Of a stretch of 16,552 nucleotides of DNA, positions 6,782 through 14,325 are shown piece by piece. The stretch spans positions 9,277-25,828 of the forward strand of contig JAOZMN010000008.1 of NCBI GenBank assembly GCA_029934265.1. Direction: 5' to 3'. The DNA comes from Bacteroidales bacterium. Its GTDB lineage: Bacteria; Bacteroidota; Bacteroidia; Bacteroidales; JAADGE01. The notes under the pieces were generated by a model that was not told where the DNA came from, did no database searches, and saw nothing but the letters and a program-made list of their open reading frames with translations. Position 1 is the stretch's first letter; each line of letters starts with the position of its first letter. The position numbers and the translations under genes were made by a program.

Positions 6782-9700
6782 TTGTTCATTATTAATACCC
6801 CTAATAAAGTGAAACAAAACAAAGCAGGATATTATATAGAGTCGCTTACTCGACTTTTTAAAGAAAGTGAATTTGAAAAAATATCCGGTATATTAAAACA
6901 ACTTTCGTATTTTAATACAGAAATATCCGAGCAAAATATAAAAAGCAAAGATAAAATAAATCCTGTTTTTGCTGTAATTTCAAATATCATTTCAAGAGGT
7001 TTGCCCGCTCCGGCATCATGTTTTATTGAAGATATTTTTTTACAAATATTTTCAGAAACATCAAGAAAACCTGAAAACGGAAAAATTTTATACAATTTTA
7101 ACACCACCGATTCTGCAGAAACAATTTTCAGGTCATTTTTTGTAAACTCTTGTTTTAATGACTCTTCACAAACCGAAAAACTTAAAAATACATCAAAATT
7201 TAAAGAAGAACTTGTAAATAAAATTATTCCGGCAAGCATAGGGAAATATGTAATACCGGTACTTTGCGAAGGAATTACTTATAAATCGGTACTCGAAAAA
7301 TCTGACTTAAGTTATTCTAAATCAAATAACTTTGATGACCCTGATTTTAATTTCATTAATGATGAAATTGATTTTATAATAGAATTTCCGTATGAAATAA
7401 GGAAAAAAAGAGGAATAATTATAGAAATCGACCCCGAAGAGAGTAACACAAATACCGACTATTTAACACTGAATAAAAAAAAGAAACTTGCACAAGAGCT
7501 TAAATATGAATTTATTAATATCAAAAAAGGACAGCATGAAGAAGCAATCCAAAATTTATTGTATGCTACCTACAATGAATATTTTGATATTTTAAAGAAA
7601 AACAGTGAAAATCCACTTTCCGGAAAAACGTCCGGCTTAGATGCCATGCAAATTGTATTTTCTCCTTTTGCGGCAGCACGAATACAAAAAATAATCAACG
7701 ACCATATCATAAACGGAGTATTGGACATCAAATCCAAAGTTTGGAAAATAGCCGTAATTGAAAGAGATATTCCCGGAGCGACCCTCGCCGTAGAAGAATT
7801 GCGAAAATTATACGAAAATATATCCGTTATTTCCGGACAAAATTTATATCTGCCAAAAATAGAATTGAGTATTTTCTATAGTAAAGAATTTTCCAAAGCA
7901 AAACTTTACACTTTATTTCAAGGACAAAAATTAAATATTCGAGAACTTGATATAAAAGAAAAATATGATTTATTGATAGATACATCGGTTTTGTGCCGAA
8001 AGTTTCCCGAAAATTTGCCGGAAAATTCGGCAAAAAATACGGCGATAATTCGGTCGGTACATTATACGAAAGAAGCGGAACAATTTTTAAGTGTAAAACC
8101 GATAAAATATATTAATTTTATAAACAATCCCAAAGTTGATGAGTATCGACTTACCGATATTAAAGATTCCTTAAATTGGTTTTTGAAAAATATTTTTCGT
8201 AAAACGGAATTTCGAGAAAATCAATTTACGGCATTAAATAAAATTTTACAATTCAAAAATTCCGCTTATACGGATGTTTCCGGAAGCGGAAAATCGCTTG
8301 TTTATAAATTTGCCGCAATTTTGCAATCCGGCACAAGCATTGTAGTTCAGCCTGACGGTTTATTGCTTAAAGAACAATATCAAAAATTAAAAAATACAGG
8401 TTTTTCCGGAGTTCGCTATTTGTGTACAAACGAAATAAATACAGCTTACGAAACAGAAACACTTAAAAAACTTGCCGGAGGACAGGTGCAAATTTTATTT
8501 TTATCGCCGGAAAAACTTAAAGAAAATTCATTTGTCGAATTTGCAAAAAAAATAGACAAATCAAAATTTTCATTGAATTATCTTGTTGTAGATGAGGCTC
8601 ATATTATTTCTGAATACGGGAATGATTTCAGATCCGAATCCGGTGAAATTTACGAACGAACCAATAAACTTTTCAATAAAAACAAAAATAATAATCCTTG
8701 CACAATTGCTTTAAGTTCTATTACTTCTTATGATATTCAAGAAGATATAAAAAGAAATTTGCATATAAATCATCAAGATTATTTTATTGCAGACTTTAAG
8801 GAAACAAAAGTCGATTTTTCAACAATAATAACTTACGAAGGTGAAAAATCATTAAAAAAAGTTTCAAAAATTATAGAAAAATCTGCGAAAAATAAACACA
8901 AAGCACTGCAAAAACTTTTGGAAAAAATAGAAAATGAAAATGAAAATCATTCGACAATAATATTTTGTGCCGACAAAAAAGGACATTTCGGAGTATATTC
9001 CAAAGATAAAACCGGAGTAACAAATATAATAAAAGAAAATTTCAATTATCGAGAACCAGCTGTTATAGAACCTGTTACAGAAATTATAACAAATACCGCT
9101 TTACGTGAAAAAAATTATTATAATTTTAAAAACGGAGACAATAAAATAATAGTTGCCGACAAAGAACTCGGAACAGGACTTGATATTAAAGCCGATAATA
9201 TAATCTTTTTTAATCTGCCGGATTCGATTGAAACTCTATATCAAGCAATTGGTCGCACAGGGAACAAGCCGAAAGCAAAAATTTATTTTTTGTTGGACGA
9301 TTCGGCGACCGAAATATTTGATTTTACAGATTATCCCAGAGTCGGAGGAGAAATAGAAACCATAGAAGAAGCAAGCGAGCTTATCCCTGACGTTATTGCA
9401 CTTCGTCGAAATGTGAGAAAGCAATATCCGGGTAGGAAAAAAGAACAAGAAATTTTTAACGAACTGCTATCGACAATAAAAATTCCGGAAACTACACCGT
9501 CCGAAATCATAGGAAAACACGTAAAAATAATTTTTGGAGAAAATATTGAACTTGTAAGCACCCCTGTTGTTTCTCCGGATAAAATTGCAGTAAACACAAG
9601 TTCCGGCACTTTCGGATATATTGATTATGATGCAGATACTCTGAATATTAAAAACTCAACTTTCGATGATAAAATTTCTATTGATATACTGCTGTACATA

Positions 9701-10906
9701 AAATCTCGTATAGCCGGGATTTTCGATAAAAAAGAAAATATCTTTACCGAAATTCATAAACCCGAAAAACGTAAAACCACAAAAGGCATAGAAAAAGTAC
9801 TTTCGGAACTCAAAACAGGAGAAGAAACTCAAATAAAATTTCAATTAAAAAATAATGTTTTCGGTGAAATATTAAATACGCTGAGAACTTATATTTCGGA
9901 GGATTTTAATGACGAAAACCTTAAAGATGCTTTTGATAATAATTCAGGACATATCGGTTTTATTGAACAACTTAACAAAATAAAAAGAACAAATTTTGTA
10001 AGTCTTACGGTAGATGTGCCGATTTTACTTGAAAAATTATTTTATAAATATAGAGATGCAAAGCATACAAAATCAGCACTTTACAAATTAAAAGTATTAA
10101 ATATTATTGAAGATTACACTCTCTCGCAAGAACAAGAAAGCGTAACGATTATTGTAAAAAAGAAAAGTCCCGAACATTATAAAAAAGCCTTGTTTAATCA
10201 TATCGAAAAATTTATATCACAAGAAGAAGTCAGACTTATAAAAGATAATTTTGATGATTATTACGGGAAAACACCTGCACAAAAGGCTGTAAATTATCTT
10301 ATTAATTATACTTACGATAATATTGCCGAAAAAAAATATAATTCGATAGATGAAGTCGTGAAATTTGTTAAAGTTGTAGGGCAATTAGAAAATAATCCGA
10401 TAATTCGGAAGAAAAAAATAAATGAATTTTTCAAAATAAGAAGAGACAGAGCATACTTAAATCCGATTTTTTCACCCGGATTGTTGCTTGATACTAATAA
10501 TCTTAAAAAATCAAGTTTTGAACTTGTAAGAGAGTACATTAGAAGAGTCGGGAACTTGAAAGACCGGCGGGAACATCTAAATAAAAGTACCGAAAAAATA
10601 CTCGAAACCCAAACCGATAATTATACAATTTTACTTTTGAATGCTTATACTTTATTTTGGTCGGAATCACTTGAAGAACAAGTATTTGAAAGAGCATACT
10701 CACAAATGTATAAAGGGTTTGATTTGATGCAGGAAAAAGAAAAAATCGACTATAAAGAAATCTTGCAAAGAAGAAATATATATTTAGAATCATTATACAG
10801 TCGAAACAGCTTACTTAAAGACGATTTAGACCCGTTAATTCAATTAAAAATTCAAACAACTTGGTTAGAAAATTTCAATAAAAATTTTTCTAATTTGAAA
10901 AAATAG
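6782..10906 (+). CDS. large RecQ-like SF2 helicase with N-terminal PD-(D/E)XK-like nuclease domain
   Basis: The product is about 1374 residues and cytoplasmic. Residues ~190-265 look like a Vsr/DUF559-type nuclease: EIDFIIEFP (Asp197, Glu201), then GIIIEID (Glu215, Asp217). Residues ~285-475 form a family-specific region (WKIAVIERD near 322; YDLLIDTSVL). The helicase core resembles RecQ: Walker A SGSGKS (Lys504), DEAH box VVDEAHIISEYGNDFR (Asp604-His607), motif V GTGLDIK near 797, and motif VI QAIGRTGN (821-828). The last motif VI residue is Asn where RecQ proteins have the arginine finger, and motif III is altered. About 500 C-terminal residues are unassigned and helical-looking. There is no early ATG: TTG at 6782 is the first possible start after the stop at 6764, and GTG at 6809 is an alternative. 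It leads a tight operon. Expected activity is ATP-driven DNA or RNA remodelling coupled to cleavage, possibly in phage defence (inference). Confidence 0.85.
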   Translation: MFIINTPNKVKQNKAGYYIESLTRLFKESEFEKISGILKQLSYFNTEISEQNIKSKDKINPVFAVISNIISRGLPAPASCFIEDIFLQIFSETSRKPENGKILYNFNTTDSAETIFRSFFVNSCFNDSSQTEKLKNTSKFKEELVNKIIPASIGKYVIPVLCEGITYKSVLEKSDLSYSKSNNFDDPDFNFINDEIDFIIEFPYEIRKKRGIIIEIDPEESNTNTDYLTLNKKKKLAQELKYEFINIKKGQHEEAIQNLLYATYNEYFDILKKNSENPLSGKTSGLDAMQIVFSPFAAARIQKIINDHIINGVLDIKSKVWKIAVIERDIPGATLAVEELRKLYENISVISGQNLYLPKIELSIFYSKEFSKAKLYTLFQGQKLNIRELDIKEKYDLLIDTSVLCRKFPENLPENSAKNTAIIRSVHYTKEAEQFLSVKPIKYINFINNPKVDEYRLTDIKDSLNWFLKNIFRKTEFRENQFTALNKILQFKNSAYTDVSGSGKSLVYKFAAILQSGTSIVVQPDGLLLKEQYQKLKNTGFSGVRYLCTNEINTAYETETLKKLAGGQVQILFLSPEKLKENSFVEFAKKIDKSKFSLNYLVVDEAHIISEYGNDFRSESGEIYERTNKLFNKNKNNNPCTIALSSITSYDIQEDIKRNLHINHQDYFIADFKETKVDFSTIITYEGEKSLKKVSKIIEKSAKNKHKALQKLLEKIENENENHSTIIFCADKKGHFGVYSKDKTGVTNIIKENFNYREPAVIEPVTEIITNTALREKNYYNFKNGDNKIIVADKELGTGLDIKADNIIFFNLPDSIETLYQAIGRTGNKPKAKIYFLLDDSATEIFDFTDYPRVGGEIETIEEASELIPDVIALRRNVRKQYPGRKKEQEIFNELLSTIKIPETTPSEIIGKHVKIIFGENIELVSTPVVSPDKIAVNTSSGTFGYIDYDADTLNIKNSTFDDKISIDILLYIKSRIAGIFDKKENIFTEIHKPEKRKTTKGIEKVLSELKTGEETQIKFQLKNNVFGEILNTLRTYISEDFNDENLKDAFDNNSGHIGFIEQLNKIKRTNFVSLTVDVPILLEKLFYKYRDAKHTKSALYKLKVLNIIEDYTLSQEQESVTIIVKKKSPEHYKKALFNHIEKFISQEEVRLIKDNFDDYYGKTPAQKAVNYLINYTYDNIAEKKYNSIDEVVKFVKVVGQLENNPIIRKKKINEFFKIRRDRAYLNPIFSPGLLLDTNNLKKSSFELVREYIRRVGNLKDRREHLNKSTEKILETQTDNYTILLLNAYTLFWSESLEEQVFERAYSQMYKGFDLMQEKEKIDYKEILQRRNIYLESLYSRNSLLKDDLDPLIQLKIQTTWLENFNKNFSNLKK

Positions 10907-10921
10907 ATTTCATAATTTCAC

Positions 10922-10935
10922 AACTTCACAATTTA
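10922..10935. repeat. 14-nt repeat, inverted copy at 6694-6707, bracketing the helicase gene
   Basis: AACTTCACAATTTA here is the exact reverse complement of 6694-6707, so the two copies flank the helicase gene in opposite orientation. The spacer 10907-10940 also holds a direct TTCACAA duplication. Similar TTCACAA-rich strings are frequent between Bacteroidota genes, so this may be a common intergenic motif and not a boundary. Confidence 0.35.
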
Positions 10936-10940
10936 AAAAC

Positions 10941-11633
10941 ATGAAAGAACAAATTAAATTAGAACTTGCAAAACTTCAAAAAGAATTAAGCACTCTCGAA
11001 AATGCTGTCAGTCAGATAAATAAAGCCGGTAAATTATCTTCCGAAGTAGTGCAATCCGTACAAGGATTAAAAAATAAATTTGAGCATGGTTTTAAAAATC
11101 TGATTGAAATTACAGAGAAAAAAATAACGGAACATTCAAAACTTTCGACAGATAAATTGACCGCTGCAATGGCTGCAAATAAAGTCCAAGCAAACGACAA
11201 TCTGAAAACTTTAAATGCTTTTAAAGAAGAAACATCGAAATACATAAAAACATCAGAAGAAAAAAACGAAAAACTTCATAAATCTTATGAAGAACAAATT
11301 ACTTCCACAAATAAATTACTCGAAAATTATCTCGAACTTGCCAAAGCAACAACCAAACTTTCAACAACAATAGAAGAAGTAGATTTTCCGCAACGCTTGG
11401 ATAAAATCACCGTAAACATAGGCATCGTAAACGAGCAAGTTCGTAATGTAAGAGCCGATATTGAGGAATTGCCCAAAAAACAGGAAATTGCAAGTGTCGA
11501 AAAACGCATAAAAAGAAATAACAGAAGAACAAATCTGACTCTTGCATTGGTAATTATTGCACTTATTTTACTTGTCGGAATAAGTTTTGAAACTGTTTTT
11601 TTGAAATTTTTCCCTGACCTTATTAAATTTTAA
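10941..11633 (+). CDS. coiled-coil protein with C-terminal membrane anchor
   Basis: This 230-residue protein has no signal peptide. Residues 1-145 are Lys/Glu/Leu-rich with heptad-like spacing, predicting a long coiled coil. A short conserved-looking segment follows (EVDFPQRLDKI, 146-156), then a second helical stretch to about 195. A basic patch KRIKRNNRR precedes a single hydrophobic segment at about 199-217. By the positive-inside rule the coiled coil should sit in the cytoplasm, held at the inner membrane by its tail. No enzymatic motif is seen. It lies 34 nt after the helicase and 12 nt before the EEP gene, so it is probably the membrane tether or oligomerising partner of that cassette. 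I do not recognise a named family. The topology is well supported; the role is inferred. Confidence 0.75.
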   Translation: MKEQIKLELAKLQKELSTLENAVSQINKAGKLSSEVVQSVQGLKNKFEHGFKNLIEITEKKITEHSKLSTDKLTAAMAANKVQANDNLKTLNAFKEETSKYIKTSEEKNEKLHKSYEEQITSTNKLLENYLELAKATTKLSTTIEEVDFPQRLDKITVNIGIVNEQVRNVRADIEELPKKQEIASVEKRIKRNNRRTNLTLALVIIALILLVGISFETVFLKFFPDLIKF

Positions 11634-11645
11634 GTTTTTTGTTTT

Positions 11646-12473
11646 ATGAATGAAAAAGTAAATTTTTTATTTTGGAATATAAATAAAAAAATGATATTGG
11701 AAGAAATTAAAATGCTTGTTGATTATTACAATATAGATGTTTTATTACTTGCCGAAAATAATACAGATGATAACAAAATATTAGGAATACTTAATTCGGA
11801 TAAAAATAATTTTTATGCTTCACCCGGTCGATTATTTAAAAGAATTTCAATTTACAGTAAATTTGAAAATAAATTTATAAAAGAAAAAAAAGGTCACGGA
11901 AGATATAAAAACAGAAATTTTGCTTTACCGGGTAAAACTGAGATTCTCCTTGTTGTGATACATTATCAAGATAAAAGAAATTGGACTTCTGCCGACCAAA
12001 ATGCCGAAATTTCTAATTTAATGGACGATATAAATGAAAAACAAAAAGAATATAAGCACAGAAGAACTATAATTGTTGGTGATTTTAATATGAATCCTTT
12101 CGAGCAAGCTATGGTTCAACATACAGGTTTACATTCAGTTCAAGATAAAAATATCGCAAAAACAAAACAACGGAAAGTCGCCGGAAAAAACTATCACTTA
12201 TACTATAATCCTATGTGGAATTTTTTTGGTGATACGGCAGAAAACAAAATACCCGGAACATATTATTATAATTCAGGGAAACCAATAAATTATTATTGGA
12301 ATATGTTTGACCAAGTTATTGTAGGACACGAACTTATAGACAGTTTTGATTCAAAAGAATTAAATATTATTAATAAAATAGGAAACATAAATTTATTAAA
12401 TTCGAGAGGAATAATTAATAAAAAAGATTATTCCGACCATTTACCGATAAAATTTCAACTAAATATAAACTAA
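11646..12473 (+). CDS. endonuclease/exonuclease/phosphatase (EEP) family enzyme
   Basis: This 275-residue cytoplasmic protein has the complete EEP (DNase I/exonuclease III-like) catalytic set in order: Asn11/Asn13 in FWNINK, Glu37 in LLLAENN, His106 in VVIHYQ, Asp146 and Asn148 in VGDFNMN, Asp222 in MFDQVIV, and the terminal SDH (Asp264, His265). The family is metal-dependent and hydrolyses phosphodiester bonds in nucleic acids, or phosphoester bonds in other substrates. A segment between Asn148 and Asp222 (YNPMWNFFGD, then PGTYYY) is not part of standard exonuclease III and looks subfamily-specific. It lies in the helicase operon, 12 nt after the anchored coiled-coil gene and 6 nt before the 142-residue gene. 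A nuclease acting with the helicase is the natural reading; phosphatase activity on a lipid or nucleotide is not excluded. Confidence 0.85.
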   Translation: MNEKVNFLFWNINKKMILEEIKMLVDYYNIDVLLLAENNTDDNKILGILNSDKNNFYASPGRLFKRISIYSKFENKFIKEKKGHGRYKNRNFALPGKTEILLVVIHYQDKRNWTSADQNAEISNLMDDINEKQKEYKHRRTIIVGDFNMNPFEQAMVQHTGLHSVQDKNIAKTKQRKVAGKNYHLYYNPMWNFFGDTAENKIPGTYYYNSGKPINYYWNMFDQVIVGHELIDSFDSKELNIINKIGNINLLNSRGIINKKDYSDHLPIKFQLNIN

Positions 12474-12479
12474 AAAACA

Positions 12480-12908
12480 ATGGAAAAATTATCTGAAAAT
12501 CTTTGGTCTAAAGGTTTTATTAAAAAGGTAGAAAAAAAAACACCAAAAACAATTCTTAAAGAGCAGGCATCTTTTTTGGGTAAAGAAACAAAAAATATTC
12601 TGACTGCAGAAGTTCATACAAAATTAAACAAAGAAACTAATTATTTTGAGCATAAATTCAGAATATATGCACCTTTGTTGAGTAATTATACTTTCGTACT
12701 TTTTTCTGTAAATCATAAATTAGAAAATTTATATCCTGTTTCTGTTTATTTCGACGTAGTTAATAATGAAGAAAAACCAACTTGTGTAGAAGAAGCATGG
12801 GACGAACAAGCAAATACGGAAGAAGAATTTAAGCAGAAATTAAAAGAAATTTTAACACATTACAGAACAAGGTCTATATTAAATTCCTTAATTTCGCAAA
12901 GTGAATAG
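12480..12908 (+). CDS. 142-residue cassette protein of unknown function
   Basis: A small soluble protein with no signal peptide, membrane segment or catalytic motif that I recognise. The N-terminal part (about 20-45: TPKTILKEQASFLGKETKN) looks helical. It is followed by alternating strand-like segments (58-93, including YTFVLFSVNH and LYPVSVYFDV) and an acidic C-terminal helix (112-140). The layout suggests a compact alpha/beta or antibody-like binding domain. It sits 6 nt after the EEP gene and directly abuts hydF. Its place next to a nuclease-type enzyme would fit an inhibitor, adaptor or sensor for that enzyme; these are guesses from position only. The ATG at 12480 is the only sensible start. 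Confidence 0.65.
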   Translation: MEKLSENLWSKGFIKKVEKKTPKTILKEQASFLGKETKNILTAEVHTKLNKETNYFEHKFRIYAPLLSNYTFVLFSVNHKLENLYPVSVYFDVVNNEEKPTCVEEAWDEQANTEEEFKQKLKEILTHYRTRSILNSLISQSE

Positions 12909-14144
12909 ATGAAAAAATCCAAAGAACAAAAACCGCATATCGGAATTTACGGACGAAGAAACAGAGGTAAAAGTTCAATAATAAACAAACTTGCAGGACA
13001 AAATATTGCAATAGTTTCGCAAACCGCAGGGACAACTACCGACCCTGTCCGAAAGTCATTTGAAATTACCGGTTTCGGACCTGTAATACTTATTGATACC
13101 GCAGGAATAGACGATACCGGAGAACTCGGAAAACAAAGAATCGATAAAACTCTTGAAACCGTAAAACATATCGACCTTGCAATTATCGTAATTTCCGAAA
13201 ATAAATTCGGTAACTATGAAACTGCTCTTATTAAGGAATTTAAACGATTTGATTGTCCGTTTTTCATAATTCACAACAAAACCGATAAAGAAAAACTTAC
13301 AAAAGAACTGAAAACCAAACTTGCAAAAGAATATCGTGCAAAAATAGTTGAATTTTCAGCCTTGCAAAGCGAAGATGCAGAGCAAATTGTAAACGCAATA
13401 GTCAAAACCATACCCGAATCGTCTTACAAAATTAACTCGATGCTCGGCGGTTTGATTTCCTACGGCGATATTGTACTTTTGATAACTCCAATCGACATTG
13501 AAGCCCCTGCCGGAAGAATGATTTTACCGCAAGTGCAAGCTATAAGAGATATTCTTGATAATGATGCAATTGCAATAGTTTTGAAAGAGCGTGAAGTTGA
13601 TGCTTTTTTGCGAAAAACAAAGATAAAACCGGCACTCGCAATAACTGACAGTCAGATTTTTAAAAAAGCAGATGCGTCAATTCCTGATGATATTCCGCTG
13701 ACAGGTTTCAGCGTAGTACTTGCTCGTTTGAAAGGAAATTTCGATGAATTTTTACAAGGAACTCCGGCAATTTCAAAACTTAAAAACAACGATAAAGTTT
13801 TACTGTTGGAATCCTGTACGCATCACGTTTCCTGCGATGACATCGGCAGAGTAAAAATCCCTCGTTGGATAACTAATTTTACCGGAAAAAATATAATTTA
13901 CGAAGTTGTATCAGGTTTGGATAAAATACAACGACCGATAAACGAATATGCACTTGTAGTACAGTGCGGAGGTTGTATGATAACTAACAAACAACTCAAA
14001 AATCGTTTACGAGAAGCCATAGAAGCCGGAGTACCTGTTACAAATTATGGAATGACAATCGCTTATGTACAAGGAATTTACAACCGAGCAATAGCACCTT
14101 TCGTAAAACAAAAAGATAATTTATATGACAGCATGATTATTTGA
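12909..14144 (+). CDS. hydF: [FeFe]-hydrogenase maturation GTPase HydF
   Basis: HydF is the GTPase scaffold on which the 2Fe subcluster made by HydE and HydG is held before transfer to apo-hydrogenase HydA. The 411 residues match the family length. The N-terminal G domain shows the P-loop GRRNRGKSS (15-23), switch GTTTDP (41-46), DTAG (63-66), NKTD (123-126) and SAL (150-152). A dimerisation region follows, then the [4Fe-4S] domain with Cys303-Thr-His305 and Cys353-Gly-Gly-Cys356. The residue before the CxxC pair is Gln352, where the family motif often has His. The start codon follows the TAG of the upstream gene with no gap (TAGATG), so hydF is translationally coupled to the helicase cassette and has no visible promoter of its own. 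hydE, hydG and the hydrogenase are not in the window. Confidence 0.95.
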   Translation: MKKSKEQKPHIGIYGRRNRGKSSIINKLAGQNIAIVSQTAGTTTDPVRKSFEITGFGPVILIDTAGIDDTGELGKQRIDKTLETVKHIDLAIIVISENKFGNYETALIKEFKRFDCPFFIIHNKTDKEKLTKELKTKLAKEYRAKIVEFSALQSEDAEQIVNAIVKTIPESSYKINSMLGGLISYGDIVLLITPIDIEAPAGRMILPQVQAIRDILDNDAIAIVLKEREVDAFLRKTKIKPALAITDSQIFKKADASIPDDIPLTGFSVVLARLKGNFDEFLQGTPAISKLKNNDKVLLLESCTHHVSCDDIGRVKIPRWITNFTGKNIIYEVVSGLDKIQRPINEYALVVQCGGCMITNKQLKNRLREAIEAGVPVTNYGMTIAYVQGIYNRAIAPFVKQKDNLYDSMII

Positions 14145-14189
14145 ATAATTGAATGATTACATCATTGTATAATTGTACCATTAAATAAT

Positions 14190-14320
14190 GAGTTCAGTCT
14201 AAAAAGTAGATTTTCTCGAAATCAGACCCTTAGGGTTTTAAGTAATAGACTATAAATCAAATATTTAGAGCTATTTAATTTTGTTAAATCAAACCCTAAG
14301 GGTCTTTTTATACCGAACTC
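14190..14320. repeat. 131-nt element with nested inverted repeats
   Basis: Outer ends 14190-14206 and 14304-14320 are inverted repeats matching at 15 of 17 positions (GAGTTC...AAAAAG against CTTTTT...GAACTC). Inside them, 14224-14238 and 14291-14305 are perfect 15-bp inverted repeats (AGACCCTTAGGGTTT). Each inner arm is itself nearly palindromic (ACCCT-T-AGGGT). The core between them is AT-rich. The layout resembles a MITE-like or REP-like non-coding element between hydF and the convergent propeller gene. No target duplication is obvious. Confidence 0.55.
14224..14310 (+). terminator. terminator-like stem followed by a T-run, downstream of hydF
   Basis: The 15-bp arms 14224-14238 and 14291-14305 can pair, and the right arm runs into TTTTT (14305-14309), as at an intrinsic terminator reading from hydF. 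The 52-nt loop is unusually long. It should end the helicase-cassette/hydF transcript, and it lies 5 nt past the stop of the opposite-strand gene. Confidence 0.5.
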
Positions 14321-14325
14321 AATAA

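Noticed and set aside
6832..10793. Minus-strand open frames of 60-135 codons inside the helicase gene
   Set aside because: The long plus-strand frame has ordered nuclease and helicase motifs; the antisense frames lack recognisable motifs or conserved starts.
12480..12908. Antitoxin of a classical toxin-antitoxin pair with the EEP gene
   Set aside because: The EEP protein is not a known toxin family, the order is enzyme first, and the small protein has no DNA-binding motif. Only an unspecific regulator role can be considered.
14145..14189. Regulatory structure in the AT-rich string after hydF, including a 6-bp AATGAT/ATCATT stem
   Set aside because: The stem is purely AT-rich and short, in a low-complexity stretch of a type common between Bacteroidota genes.
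14224..14305. CRISPR-type repeat pair
   Set aside because: The two copies are inverted, not direct; there are only two, and no array or cas gene is present.
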